DNA of 64,000 nucleotides from JALEFZ01 sp039817415 (GCA_039817415.1 JBCBVV010000006.1:1-64000); one strand, 5' to 3'; positions 44,008 through 54,599 are shown, counted from the first letter of the stretch. The notes: generated from the letters alone by a model not told the origin. Program-made: numbers and translations.

Positions 44008-47000
44008 TTATTCAGCGATCATTTCGCGATCTCTTCTACGGGACTCACGCTGCCTAGACTCCTGCATATCGCCTACAAGAATATCCTGGTAGCGACGCAG
44101 ACCTGTACCTGCTGGAATCAGGTGTCCTACGATAACGTTCTCCTTTAGACCGATTAGATCGTCTGTCTTCGCGCTGATAGCGGCTTCTGACAGCACCTTG
44201 GTTGTCTCCTGGAAAGATGCAGCGGATAGCCAAGACTTCGTACCAAGAGAAGCTCTGGTAATACCCATCAATACAGGCTGACATACTGCAGGTCTTGCCT
44301 GACGAGCAACAACCAGCTCCTTATCCTGACGACGTAGCAGAGAGTTTTCATCTCTCAATCCACGCTGAGACACAATCTGTCCGGGACGTAGGTTTTCAGA
44401 TCCACCAGCAGTATCAACTACTAGTTTGTCGTAGATCCAGTCATTTTCTTCCTGGAAGTCTAGTTTCATCACGACCTCTTTCTCTAGGAAAATGGTATCA
44501 CCAGCATCCACGATTTCTACCTTCTGCATCATCTGGCGTACGATTACCTCAACGTGCTTGTCGTTGATCGGTACACCCTGCATACGATATACTTCCTGAA
44601 TCTCATTTACGATATAGGACTGTACAGCAGATGGTCCTTTGATGGCCAAAATCTCACGAGGAGCAATGGCTCCATCAGACAGCATCTCACCAGACATTAC
44701 ATAGTCCCCGTCAAACACAAGGATGTGCTTAGACAATGGCACTAGGTATCTCTTTTCGTCAGAGTTATCTGGCGCTGTAATGAAGACCTCACGGTTACCA
44801 CGCTTGATTCCTCCCAGTCTAACGGTACCCTCAATAGCGGTTACTGTAGCAGGGTTCGATGGGTTACGTGCCTCAAATAGCTCTGTAACTCGCGGAAGAC
44901 CACCGGTAATGTCGGCAGTTCCACCACCAGAACGAGGAATCTTAACCAGCGTCTGACCAGCTTCCAATTTCTCACCATCTTCTACCATCAAGTGGGCACC
45001 CACAGGAAGGTTGTATGAGCGCAGCTCATTTCCATCCTTATCGTGAATCAAGATAGTTGGGTTTACCGTACGATCACGACTATCGATGATAATCTTCTCA
45101 CGGAAACCTGTATTGTCGTCCACATCCTCAAGGAATGTAGCCCCTTCTTTTACGTCTACTAGAACAGCCTTACCATTATACTCAGATACAATCACAGAGT
45201 TGTAAGGGTCCCAGTTACAGATCATCGTACCAGCTTCAATGTTCTGCTTGTTTTTCACCTTCAGGTGAGAACCATAAGGAACTTTGTTCTGGAACAGGAT
45301 ACGCTCCTGATCGTCGATGATTTTCACTTTACCGGCACGCGAGATAACAACGTTTACTTTCTCATCTCCTTCTTCACGCTTGGCAATCTTAACATCCTCA
45401 AGAATTACTTTTCCAGAGAACTTAGCCAACAACTGAGAAGCAGAAGCAATACGCTGAGCTACACCACCAATGTGGAAAGTACGAAGAGTCAGCTGTGTAC
45501 CTGGCTCACCAATAGACTGAGCAGCAATTACACCTACTGCCTCACCAGTCTGTACAAGTTTACCATTCGCCAGGTTACGTCCGTAACACTTGGCACATGC
45601 TCCTCGCTTAGACTCACAAGTCAGCACTGAACGAATCTCAACTTCCTCAATCGTAGATTTTTCAATATTACGAGCGATTTCTTCGTCGATCATCTCACCA
45701 GCACCTACCAGTAGTTTCCCTTCTTCCAGTGGATCGAATACGTCATTTAGAGACACACGGCCTAATAGACGCTCTCCCAATGGCTGAATCACATCTTCGT
45801 TTTCCTTCAGAGCAGATGTTCTGATACCTCTTAGGGTACCACAATCTAGCTCTGTAATGATCACATCCTGAGCCACATCTACCAGACGACGAGTCAGGTA
45901 ACCGGCGTCAGCTGTTTTAAGAGCCGTATCTGCCAGACCTTTACGTGCACCGTGAGTAGAAATAAAGTACTCAAGGACAGAAAGACCTTCACGGAAGTTA
46001 GAGAGAATCGGGTTTTCAATGATGTTACCGGAAGAGCCCTTCATGGACTTCTGCGGCTTAGCCATCAACCCTCTCATTCCACCTAACTGACGAATTTGCT
46101 GCTTAGAACCACGAGCACCGGAGTGCATCATCATGTAGATGTTGTTGAATCCATCTTTGTCGTTCTCAAGCTGATTCATCAAAGTGTCTGTCAACTTAGA
46201 GTTGGTCGTTGTCCAGATATCAATTACCTGGTTATAACGTTCCGTCTCTGTGATCAGACCCATGTTATAGTTCATCCAAACCTCTTCGATTTGCTCTTTA
46301 GCTTCATCGATCAGGTCATCTTTTTCTTTAGGTACAATTACCTCATCCAAGCCGAATGAAAGACCACCTACGAATGCCTCACGGAATCCCATGTCTTTCA
46401 AGTCGTCCAAGAAGTTTACAGTTTTCACAAGCCCTACCTTGTTGAAGATCTGCGCAATTACCTTACGCATCGTCTTCTTCGAAAGGAGGATGTTCACAAA
46501 ACCAGCTCCTTCAGGAACGATGTTGTTGAACAATACTCTACCTACAGTTGTCTCGTAGAAAATCTTCTTAGGCTTACCTTCTTCATCCAGAATATGCGCA
46601 CCTGTAATCGGGTCGAAATCGAAATGTCTCACCTTGATAAAGGCGTGCTTGGCTACTACCCCTTCGTTGAATGCAATTTCAACTTCTTCAGGGCTACCAA
46701 ATACCAGACCTTCACCTTTCTGTCCAGGACGTCCTTTGGTCAGGTAGTATACACCCAATACCATGTCCTGTGTAGGCAGGGTAATAGGCGCTCCATTTGC
46801 GGGGTGAAGAATGTTGTGAGAAGCTAGCATCAACACCATGGCTTCTAAACATGCTTCGTTTGACAACGGTACGTGTACCGCCATCTGGTCTCCATCAAAG
46901 TCGGCGTTGAAACCTGTACATACCAATGGGTGAAGGCGAATGGCCTTACCTTCTACAAGGCGTGGCATAAAGGCCTGAATACCCAGACGGTGAAGAGTCG

Positions 47001-48321
47001 GAGCACGGTTGAGCATCACAGGATGGCCTTTCAGTACATTCTCAAGAATGTCCCAAATAACAGGATCCCTACGGTCAACCAGTTTCTTTGCGCTTTTTAC
47101 TGTTTTTACAATTCCTCTTTCGATCAACTTACGGATCACAAAAGGCTTAAACAGCTCCGCTGCCATGTTTTTGGGAAGACCACACTCATGTAGCTTCAGC
47201 GTTGGACCTACTACGATCACCGAACGACCAGAGTAGTCAACACGCTTACCCAAAAGGTTCTGACGGAAACGACCCTGCTTACCTTTCAGCATGTCTGAAA
47301 GAGATTTCAGGGCTCTGTTAGAGTCAGAGCGAACAGCGTTTACTTTTCTTGTATTGTCAAAGAGAGAGTCAACTGCCTCCTGTAGCATTCGCTTCTCGTT
47401 ACGAAGGATTACTTCAGGTGCTTTGATCTCAATCAGACGCTTTAGACGATTGTTACGAATGATTACACGACGGTATAGATCATTCAAGTCAGAAGTTGCA
47501 AATCGACCTCCTTCTAGAGGAACGAGTGGTCGCAATTCTGGTGGAATTACCGGTACGATGCGTACAACCATCCATTCAGGGCGGTTCTCAATACGGCGGT
47601 TAGCTCCACGGAATGCTTCTACTACTTTCAGACGCTTTAGTGCTTCATTTTTACGCTGCTGAGATGTTTCCGTAGCAGCTTTCTGACGAAGACCGTATGA
47701 CAATTCATCTAGATCGATGGTACCAAGAAGAGCCTCAAGTGCATCTGCCCCCATTTTGGCTGAAAACTTGTTGGGATCTTCATCTGGAAGCATCTGGTTT
47801 TCCTTTGGAAGAGTCTCCAGAATGTTCAGGTATTCCTCCTCAGTCAAGAAGTCCATACGCTGGATTCCCTCTGCCTCCATCACACCAGGATGAATAACTA
47901 CGTAGCGCTCGTAATAAATAATTTGATCAAGTTTCTTGGACGTCAGCCCAAGAAGGTATCCAATTTTACTAGGTAGGGTACGGAAGTACCAAATGTGAGC
48001 AACAGGAACGACCAACTGAATGTGTCCCATTCTCTCACGACGTACCTTTTTCTCTGTAACTTCTACACCACAACGGTCACAGATAATGCCCTTGTAACGA
48101 ATTCTTTTGTACTTACCGCAATGACATTCGTAGTCTTTTACGGGGCCAAAGATACGCTCACAAAAAAGTCCGTCCTTTTCCGGCTTGTAGGTACGGTAGT
48201 TAATTGTTTCAGGCTTTAGAACCTCTCCGTGGGATCGGTTCAGAATTGCTTCAGGTGAAGCCAAGCTTACGGTGATCCTGTTGAAATCGCTCGTAATCTT
48301 AGTGTTCTTTGCAATAGGCAT
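44008..48321 (-). CDS. rpoC: DNA-directed RNA polymerase subunit beta'
   Basis: 1437 residues. The zinc-binding clamp head is CHCGKYKRIRYKGIICDRCG near residue 65. The active-site Mg loop is NADFDGDQMAVH, and the second zinc site is CESKRGACAKCYG near residue 840. The trigger-loop region LTLRTFHIGGVAQ is present. The start is 79 bp after the rpoB stop. A terminator follows. Confidence 0.97.
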   Translation of the reverse strand: MPIAKNTKITSDFNRITVSLASPEAILNRSHGEVLKPETINYRTYKPEKDGLFCERIFGPVKDYECHCGKYKRIRYKGIICDRCGVEVTEKKVRRERMGHIQLVVPVAHIWYFRTLPSKIGYLLGLTSKKLDQIIYYERYVVIHPGVMEAEGIQRMDFLTEEEYLNILETLPKENQMLPDEDPNKFSAKMGADALEALLGTIDLDELSYGLRQKAATETSQQRKNEALKRLKVVEAFRGANRRIENRPEWMVVRIVPVIPPELRPLVPLEGGRFATSDLNDLYRRVIIRNNRLKRLIEIKAPEVILRNEKRMLQEAVDSLFDNTRKVNAVRSDSNRALKSLSDMLKGKQGRFRQNLLGKRVDYSGRSVIVVGPTLKLHECGLPKNMAAELFKPFVIRKLIERGIVKTVKSAKKLVDRRDPVIWDILENVLKGHPVMLNRAPTLHRLGIQAFMPRLVEGKAIRLHPLVCTGFNADFDGDQMAVHVPLSNEACLEAMVLMLASHNILHPANGAPITLPTQDMVLGVYYLTKGRPGQKGEGLVFGSPEEVEIAFNEGVVAKHAFIKVRHFDFDPITGAHILDEEGKPKKIFYETTVGRVLFNNIVPEGAGFVNILLSKKTMRKVIAQIFNKVGLVKTVNFLDDLKDMGFREAFVGGLSFGLDEVIVPKEKDDLIDEAKEQIEEVWMNYNMGLITETERYNQVIDIWTTTNSKLTDTLMNQLENDKDGFNNIYMMMHSGARGSKQQIRQLGGMRGLMAKPQKSMKGSSGNIIENPILSNFREGLSVLEYFISTHGARKGLADTALKTADAGYLTRRLVDVAQDVIITELDCGTLRGIRTSALKENEDVIQPLGERLLGRVSLNDVFDPLEEGKLLVGAGEMIDEEIARNIEKSTIEEVEIRSVLTCESKRGACAKCYGRNLANGKLVQTGEAVGVIAAQSIGEPGTQLTLRTFHIGGVAQRIASASQLLAKFSGKVILEDVKIAKREEGDEKVNVVISRAGKVKIIDDQERILFQNKVPYGSHLKVKNKQNIEAGTMICNWDPYNSVIVSEYNGKAVLVDVKEGATFLEDVDDNTGFREKIIIDSRDRTVNPTILIHDKDGNELRSYNLPVGAHLMVEDGEKLEAGQTLVKIPRSGGGTADITGGLPRVTELFEARNPSNPATVTAIEGTVRLGGIKRGNREVFITAPDNSDEKRYLVPLSKHILVFDGDYVMSGEMLSDGAIAPREILAIKGPSAVQSYIVNEIQEVYRMQGVPINDKHVEVIVRQMMQKVEIVDAGDTIFLEKEVVMKLDFQEENDWIYDKLVVDTAGGSENLRPGQIVSQRGLRDENSLLRRQDKELVVARQARPAVCQPVLMGITRASLGTKSWLSAASFQETTKVLSEAAISAKTDDLIGLKENVIVGHLIPAGTGLRRYQDILVGDMQESRQRESRRRDREMIAE

Positions 48322-48400
48322 GCTTTACCTCCAATGTTTAAAGTCCTTACGTAAGGTATATAAGTGCCCCGCCTGATATACAGGCAGGGGAGGTTATCAA

Positions 48401-51400
48401 TTATTCCAGTGTTACTTCAAGGGCTAGCCCTCTCAACTCGTGCATCAGTACGTTGAATGACTCAGGTACACCTGGACGTGGAAGGACGTCTCCCTTCACG
48501 ATGGATTCGTAGACCTTGGCGCGACCAATTACGTCATCTGATTTCACCGTCAACATTTCGCGAAGAATGTGCGCAGCACCAAAGGCCTCTAACGCCCATA
48601 CCTCCATCTCACCAAAACGCTGTCCACCAAACTGGGCCTTACCACCCAATGGCTGCTGTGTAATCAATGAGTAAGGTCCAATCGAACGTGCGTGCATCTT
48701 GTCATCTACAAGGTGAATCAGCTTCAACATGTAGTTGATACCCACAGTGGTCTTCTCTGAGAATTTCTCTCCAGATTGACCATTGTTCAACTGTACCACA
48801 CCAAACTCAGGAAGGCCAGCTTTCTTCAATTCTGCATTTACATCCTCAATGGTAGCCCCATCAAAAATTGGTGTTGCATACTTGATTCCCAGCTTTTTAC
48901 CTGCCCAACCAAGGATAGTCTCAAATACCTGGCCAAGGTTCATACGAGAAGGTACACCTAGTGGATTCAGTACGATATCAATCGGTGTACCGTCATCCAA
49001 GAATGGCATATCTTCCACAGGTACAATCTTGGATACTACCCCTTTGTTACCGTGGCGACCCGCCATCTTATCACCTACTTTCAGTTTACGCTTCTTAACC
49101 ACATAAACTTTCGCAAGCTTCAGGATTCCGGATGGTAATTCATCCCCAACACGAATCTGATATTCCTCACGACGGAAGGTCGATTCGATGGTGTCATGAC
49201 GACGCTTGTAGTTGCGGAACAACTGCTGCACGTTTTTGTCCATGTCATCATCTCCTGTCCATCCTCCTGTGATCATCTCAAGGAAGTTAAGGGCAGAAAG
49301 TGTCTTCTCGGTGAATTTCTTTCCAGAAGGAATGATCTCCTCGTTGAATTTGTTTTTGACTCCTTTGGACTTCATATCACCCAAGAGAGACAACAACTTG
49401 GATACCATACCAGAGTTCAGATCGTTTAGATCCTTACGGTATGTTTCCTCCAAATCAGTCAGACGCTTCTTATCACGTTGCTTGTTTCGAGTCTCTTTCT
49501 TCTCTTTTGAGAATAGCATCTTGTTGATGACTACCCCATGGATCGAAGGAGGTACACGAAGGGAAGCATCCTTCACATCTCCAGCCTTATCACCAAAGAT
49601 CGCTCTCAACAGCTTTTCTTCAGGAGTTGGATCAGATTCTCCTTTAGGGGTAATCTTACCAATCAAGATATCTCCAGGATTTACCTCAGCACCAATACGG
49701 ATCAAACCGTTTTCATCAAGGTGCTTAATGGCTTCCTCACTCACATTAGGAATCTCACGCGTCAATTCCTCCTCACCTCTCTTCGTATCTCTTACCTGCA
49801 TCTCGAATTCCTCGATGTGAATAGATGTATACACATCCTCCATGACGATTCTTTCGGAGATTACAATGGCATCCTCAAAGTTATATCCCTGCCAAGGCAT
49901 GTAGGCCACTAGCAAGTTTTTACCCAGTGCAAGTTCACCATCTTCCGTAGCGTATCCATCAGCGATTACGGTTCCATCAGAAACACGCTGACCTGGACGT
50001 ACGCAAGGTCTCAAGTTGATACTTGTATTCTGGTTAGTGCGTTGGTACTTGGTTACTTCGTAGGTAACTACGTTGGATTCGAAGCTAATCAGATCTTGAG
50101 TAGGGTTTCTGTCATAACGAATCACGACCTTTCCACCATCCACAAATTCTACTACCCCTTCTCCTTCCGCTCTTAACATAGAGCGAGAATCAAGTGCAAC
50201 CTTTTCTTCGATACCTGTACCAACGGTAGGCGCCTCTGCTTTCAACAAAGGTACGGCCTGACGTTGCATGTTTGATCCCATCAATGCACGGTTGGCGTCA
50301 TCATTTTCCAAGAATGGAATCAAAGATGCAGCCACCGATACTACCTGATTCGGAGCGACGTCCATGTATCTCAATTCCTCAGGTGGTACCATCGGGAAGT
50401 CACCCTGCTTACGGGCTTTTACCGTTGGGTTGAGGAAGTTTCCTTTCGGGTCAACCGGTGCGTTGGACTGTGCGATAATCTGGTTATCCTCTTCTTCTGC
50501 ACTCAGGTAAAGGGCCATAGGATCTGCAATACCTTTCTTAACCTCACGGTAAGGGGTCTCGATGAATCCCATCTCGTTGATACGAGCATATGTACAAAGA
50601 GAGGAAATCAGACCAATGTTCGGTCCTTCCGGTGTCTCAATTGGGCACAAACGGCCATAGTGCGTATAGTGAACGTCCCTTACCTCAAATCCTGCTCGCT
50701 CCCTTGACAGACCACCAGGTCCAAGAGCAGAAACACGACGTTTGTGTGTTACCTCCGCAAGTGGGTTGGTTTGGTCTAGGAACTGGCTCAACTGGTTGGT
50801 TCCGAAGAATGAATTGATCACAGATGATAGCGTTCTTGCATTGATCAAGTCGGCTGGTGTGAAAACTTCATTATCACGGATGTTCATACGCTCACGAATG
50901 GTACGAGCCATACGTGCCAAACCTACACTGAACTGAGAATAAAGCTGCTCACCTACTGTTCTAACACGACGGTTTGACAAGTGGTCAATGTCGTCAACGT
51001 GGGTTTTGCTGTTCTGTAGCTCTACCAAGTATCCAACAATTTTGATAATGTCGGACTTGGTCAATACCTGAGAATCTTCCTCAAAGGTACCGTGTAGTTT
51101 CTTATTCAAACGATAGCGTCCTACTTCTCCAAGATCATATCTCTTATCGGAGAAGAATAGCTTGTCGATCACAGATCTTGCTGTCTCCTCGTCTGGTGGC
51201 TCGGCATTACGCAGCTGTCGGTAGATCAAGTCTACTGCCTCGCTCTGTGAGTTGGAGTTGTCTTTCTGTAGGGTATTGTAGATGATCGAGTACTCTGCTG
51301 CATTCATAGCATCAGAAACAAGGATCATGGAAGGCACACCTGAATCCAGGATTTGCTCCACATCTTCCTTTTGGATCACGTGGTCACGCTCGAACAACAC

Positions 51401-52204
51401 TTCGTTACGTGTAATGGAAACCACTTCTCCTGTATCTTCATCTACAAAATCCTCCGTCCATGTACGTAGGATTCTAGCCGCAAGCTTTCTGTTCACGGCT
51501 TTCTTTAGGTTGGCTTTGTTGATTTTCATCTCCTCTGCCAGCCCGAAGATTTCTAATATATCTTTATCAGAACTGTATCCAATGGCACGCATCAGGGTAG
51601 TGACCGGGAATTTCTTCTTACGGTCAATGTATGCGTACATAACATTGTTTACATCTGTTGAAAATTCAATCCAAGACCCTTTAAATGGGATAATTCTTGC
51701 AGAGTACAGTTTTGTTCCATTTGCATGGAAGGACTGTCCGAAGAATACACCCGGTGATCTGTGTAGCTGGGAAACGATTACCCTTTCTGCACCATTGATA
51801 ATGAAGGTTCCATCCTCAGTCATATAAGGAATATTACCCAGGTACACTTCCTGTGTAACGGGCTCAAAATCTTCATTTTCAGGGTCAGTACAGTAAAGGA
51901 AGAGCTTCGCCTTTAAAGCTACTGAGTGAGTCAATCCCCTTGATTTACACTCTTTGATAGAGTAGCGAGGAGGATCGATGTAGTAATCCAGGAATTCAAG
52001 TACAAAGTTTTCGCGCGCATCTGTAATGGGGAAGTTCTCTTTAAATACCTTATAGAGTCCTTCATCATTCCTCTTATCTGGAGGAGTGTCCAATTGCATG
52101 AATTCTTGAAAAGATCGCAACTGGATCTCCAGAAAGTCAGGATATTCGATGACTTTCTTGATTCGTGCGAAAGAATGCCGTTTTTTTACGCTCGTATTAG
52201 CCAA
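48401..52204 (-). CDS. rpoB: DNA-directed RNA polymerase subunit beta
   Basis: 1267 residues. The rifampicin-pocket region FFGTNQLSQFLDQTNPLAEVTHKRRVSALG and the conserved HYGRLCPIETPEGPNIGLI confirm identity. The flap and C-terminal part SFNVLMHELRGLALEV are typical. It follows rplL by 151 bp with a hairpin between them. No resistance-type change is evident in the canonical pocket residues I can see. Confidence 0.97.
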   Translation of the reverse strand: MANTSVKKRHSFARIKKVIEYPDFLEIQLRSFQEFMQLDTPPDKRNDEGLYKVFKENFPITDARENFVLEFLDYYIDPPRYSIKECKSRGLTHSVALKAKLFLYCTDPENEDFEPVTQEVYLGNIPYMTEDGTFIINGAERVIVSQLHRSPGVFFGQSFHANGTKLYSARIIPFKGSWIEFSTDVNNVMYAYIDRKKKFPVTTLMRAIGYSSDKDILEIFGLAEEMKINKANLKKAVNRKLAARILRTWTEDFVDEDTGEVVSITRNEVLFERDHVIQKEDVEQILDSGVPSMILVSDAMNAAEYSIIYNTLQKDNSNSQSEAVDLIYRQLRNAEPPDEETARSVIDKLFFSDKRYDLGEVGRYRLNKKLHGTFEEDSQVLTKSDIIKIVGYLVELQNSKTHVDDIDHLSNRRVRTVGEQLYSQFSVGLARMARTIRERMNIRDNEVFTPADLINARTLSSVINSFFGTNQLSQFLDQTNPLAEVTHKRRVSALGPGGLSRERAGFEVRDVHYTHYGRLCPIETPEGPNIGLISSLCTYARINEMGFIETPYREVKKGIADPMALYLSAEEEDNQIIAQSNAPVDPKGNFLNPTVKARKQGDFPMVPPEELRYMDVAPNQVVSVAASLIPFLENDDANRALMGSNMQRQAVPLLKAEAPTVGTGIEEKVALDSRSMLRAEGEGVVEFVDGGKVVIRYDRNPTQDLISFESNVVTYEVTKYQRTNQNTSINLRPCVRPGQRVSDGTVIADGYATEDGELALGKNLLVAYMPWQGYNFEDAIVISERIVMEDVYTSIHIEEFEMQVRDTKRGEEELTREIPNVSEEAIKHLDENGLIRIGAEVNPGDILIGKITPKGESDPTPEEKLLRAIFGDKAGDVKDASLRVPPSIHGVVINKMLFSKEKKETRNKQRDKKRLTDLEETYRKDLNDLNSGMVSKLLSLLGDMKSKGVKNKFNEEIIPSGKKFTEKTLSALNFLEMITGGWTGDDDMDKNVQQLFRNYKRRHDTIESTFRREEYQIRVGDELPSGILKLAKVYVVKKRKLKVGDKMAGRHGNKGVVSKIVPVEDMPFLDDGTPIDIVLNPLGVPSRMNLGQVFETILGWAGKKLGIKYATPIFDGATIEDVNAELKKAGLPEFGVVQLNNGQSGEKFSEKTTVGINYMLKLIHLVDDKMHARSIGPYSLITQQPLGGKAQFGGQRFGEMEVWALEAFGAAHILREMLTVKSDDVIGRAKVYESIVKGDVLPRPGVPESFNVLMHELRGLALEVTLE

Positions 52205-52288
52205 TATGATATACGTTTAGGTGAGATCCGTAATATTTAGGTACAGCCGCCTGGAAAAGAACAGTATCAAAAGTTAATATATGGGAAA

Positions 52289-52318
52289 ATAGACCTGATT
52301 TCAATGAATCAGGTCTAT
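52289..52318 (-). promoter_or_regulatory. Attenuator-like hairpin between rplL and rpoB
   Basis: ATAGACCTGATT pairs with AATCAGGTCTAT around a 6-base loop, followed on the minus strand by a short T run (TTTT then CCC). A partial terminator at this junction is known in other bacteria and sets the ratio of ribosomal protein to polymerase; here it is an inference from position and structure. Confidence 0.65.
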
Positions 52319-52355
52319 CTTATAGGTAGAGTTTCATCTCTCCCACTGGGAGAAA

Positions 52356-52739
52356 TTACTTCAGCTCCACCTCAGCACCAGCTTCTTCAAGAGCTTTTTT
52401 CAGCTCTTCAGCTTCTTCTTTAGAAACTTTCTCTTTGATTGGGCCAGGAGCAGAGTCAACAAGAGCCTTAGCTTCTTTTAGACCTAGTCCTACAGCGTTT
52501 TTAACCGCCTTAACCACATTCAATTTCTTAGCACCAGCTGATTTTAGAATTACGTCGAATTCAGTCTGCTCAGCAGCAGCGTCATCGCCTCCGGCTCCAC
52601 CGCCAGGTCCAGCAACTGCAACTGCAGCGGCAGCAGCAGGCTCGATACCGTAATCTTCCTTCAGGATGTTAGCTAGTTCGTTTACCTCTTTTACTGTAAG
52701 GTTTACTAGCTGTTCTGCAAATTCTTTTAGATCTGCCAT
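52356..52739 (-). CDS. rplL: Large subunit ribosomal protein L7/L12
   Basis: 127 residues: an N-terminal dimerisation helix (LKEFAEQLVNLTVKEVNELA), an alanine/glycine-rich hinge around residues 34-52, and a C-terminal factor-binding domain with GLGLKEAKALVDSAPG and the final EEAGAEVELK. Part of the stalk that recruits elongation factors. It lies 51 bp after rplJ. Confidence 0.97.
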   Translation of the reverse strand: MADLKEFAEQLVNLTVKEVNELANILKEDYGIEPAAAAAVAVAGPGGGAGGDDAAAEQTEFDVILKSAGAKKLNVVKAVKNAVGLGLKEAKALVDSAPGPIKEKVSKEEAEELKKALEEAGAEVELK

Positions 52740-52790
52740 TTCAGATTTTGTTTAGAAAAAAATTCTTCGAGAAAATGATATTCAAAAAAA

Positions 52791-53324
52791 TTACTCTTCG
52801 CGTTCTTGCAGGGTCTTGATAAGACCTGCGATTGTTGAACCACCGGACTTAAGCGCACTGACAACATTTTTGGCAGGGCTTTGTAGCAATCCGACGATTT
52901 CTCCGATCAATTCTGTCTTGGACTTCAGCTTGGTCAATGCCTCTAGCTGATCATCTCCTTTGAATACGGCAGTTTCAATCACAGCAGCCTTGAGTACAGG
53001 TAATTCAGAGTTATTTTCCTTTCTGAATTGCTTGATTACCTTGGCTGGTACATTTGGATTTTCACTGTCAGCAAAGAAGATTGAAGAAGGAAGACTCAAT
53101 GCGTCGTATACATCGTCATAGTCATCTTCTAATGAGTCCAATGCTTTCTTGACCAGTGTGTTCTTGATCATCTTAAGCTCCACATTGTTGTCAAAACAAA
53201 GCTTGCGAAGCTGATACATATCTGCAGCGGTCATTCCGCCAGTGTTTGTGATAAAGAAGTTCGGATAGTCTTTGAACTTTCCCGCCAACTCCTCTACGTA
53301 TGCGAATTTTTCTTGCTTCGTCAT
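52791..53324 (-). CDS. rplJ: Large subunit ribosomal protein L10
   Basis: 177 residues. The N-terminal rRNA-binding part starts MTKQEKFAYVEELAGKF, and the middle holds the fold of L10. The C-terminal helix that binds L12 is present and ends TLQEREE. It follows rplA by 12 bp. Confidence 0.96.
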   Translation of the reverse strand: MTKQEKFAYVEELAGKFKDYPNFFITNTGGMTAADMYQLRKLCFDNNVELKMIKNTLVKKALDSLEDDYDDVYDALSLPSSIFFADSENPNVPAKVIKQFRKENNSELPVLKAAVIETAVFKGDDQLEALTKLKSKTELIGEIVGLLQSPAKNVVSALKSGGSTIAGLIKTLQEREE

Positions 53325-53336
53325 AGTTTCAAAAAC

Positions 53337-54038
53337 TTAGGAAATCCCCTCTACAGATGATTTATCGATTTTCAAACCTGGTCCCATGGTAGAGCTAATA
53401 AAGATAGACTTGAAGTAAACGCCTTTCGCAGCAGATGGCTTCAAACGATGTAGAGTTAGTAACAACTCAGCAGCATTCTCTCTGATCTGCTCAGCGGAAA
53501 ATTGAATTTTCCCAACGGCAGAGTGAACGATTCCAGCTTTATCAACACGGAAGTCAATCTTACCTGCCTTTACTTCTTTAACAGCCTGTCCAATATTTGG
53601 TGTAACAGTACCAACCTTTGGGTTAGGCATCAGGCCACGAGGACCTAGAATACGTCCCAAACGTCCTACCTTCGCCATCACGTTAGGAGAGCAGACTACA
53701 ACGTCGATGTCAGTCCATCCACCTTGAATCTTCTGGATATACTCATCCAGTCCTACGAAATCGGCTCCGGCCTCTGTTGCTTCTGCCTCCTTATCAGGAG
53801 AAGTCAGCACGAGTACTCTTACTTCTTTACCAGTACCATGTGGCAATGTCGCCACCCCGCGTACCATTTGATTGGCTTGACGGGGGTCTACACCCAGGCG
53901 AACGTGCAGCTCAATAGATTCATTGAACTTTGCGTAAGCTACCTTTTTTAGCAGTTCTGACGCTTCAGCCAAAGAATATGACTTTTCGCTGTCAACCGCC
54001 TCAAGGATCTTCTTTTTGTTCTTAGTCAACGTCGCCAT
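53337..54038 (-). CDS. rplA: Large subunit ribosomal protein L1
   Basis: 233 residues with the conserved RLGVDPRQANQMVRGVATLPHG start of domain I, then GRLGRILGPRGLMPNPKVGT. L1 binds 23S rRNA and in many bacteria represses its own operon at the rplK leader. It lies 2 bp after rplK. Confidence 0.97.
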   Translation of the reverse strand: MATLTKNKKKILEAVDSEKSYSLAEASELLKKVAYAKFNESIELHVRLGVDPRQANQMVRGVATLPHGTGKEVRVLVLTSPDKEAEATEAGADFVGLDEYIQKIQGGWTDIDVVVCSPNVMAKVGRLGRILGPRGLMPNPKVGTVTPNIGQAVKEVKAGKIDFRVDKAGIVHSAVGKIQFSAEQIRENAAELLLTLHRLKPSAAKGVYFKSIFISSTMGPGLKIDKSSVEGIS

Positions 54039-54040
54039 TC

Positions 54041-54493
54041 TTAGTCATTGTTTTGCTCCCAAGGAGGTGTGCCATCCACTGTCAATCCCATGCTTCGAGC
54101 TGTACCTGCTACCATTTTCATGGCGGATTCTACCTTAAAGCAGTTCAGGTCTGGCATTTTGATCTCAGCGATCTCTTTTACCTGATCCCAATTCACAGAT
54201 CCAACCTTTATACGGTTAGGCTCTGCGGAACCTTTCTTGAGCTTAGCTGCATTAATAAGCAATACAGCAGCCGGTGGTGTCTTTACAATGAAGTCAAATG
54301 ACTTGTCTTTGTAAACGGTGATCACTACCGGAAGAACCTGACCCATTTTGTCCTGAGTAACCGCATTAAAGCGCTTACAGAACTCCATGATGTTCAGACC
54401 CTTTGCACCAAGTGCAGGTCCAATAGGAGGAGCAGGGTTTGCCTGGCCACCTTTCACCTGAAGCTTGACATACGTTTCAATTTGTTTCGCCAT
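54041..54493 (-). CDS. rplK: Large subunit ribosomal protein L11
   Basis: 150 residues with the proline-rich N-terminus GGQANPAPPIGPALGAKGL and a C-terminal rRNA-binding domain (RIKVGSVNWDQVKEIAE, then GTARSMGLTVDG). It supports the GTPase centre. A structured 139-nt leader precedes it (see the leader entry). Confidence 0.97.
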   Translation of the reverse strand: MAKQIETYVKLQVKGGQANPAPPIGPALGAKGLNIMEFCKRFNAVTQDKMGQVLPVVITVYKDKSFDFIVKTPPAAVLLINAAKLKKGSAEPNRIKVGSVNWDQVKEIAEIKMPDLNCFKVESAMKMVAGTARSMGLTVDGTPPWEQNND

Positions 54494-54556
54494 TGTCTAC
54501 TTCAGTAAAATGATTGAAGCATCGGTCTTCTAAAAAGGGAAGCATCTGGCAGTCAA

Positions 54557-54599
54557 TTAGAAGGCGCTGACCACCAGCGTAGAAGACTTCAACTTCTAA
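54557..54599 (-). promoter_or_regulatory. Nested hairpin in the rplK leader
   Basis: On the minus strand TTAGAAG pairs with CTTCTAA (7 bp) and encloses a 5-bp stem CGCTG/CAGCG with loop GTGGT. A second CTTCT within the loop could pair with AGAAG instead, so two exclusive folds are possible. The position just before rplK fits an L1-binding autoregulatory site, but no rRNA-like match was checked. Confidence 0.4.

Noticed and set aside
44008..52204. Many antisense frames opposite rpoC and rpoB
   Set aside because: They follow the codon pattern of the highly conserved sense genes and have no start or composition support.
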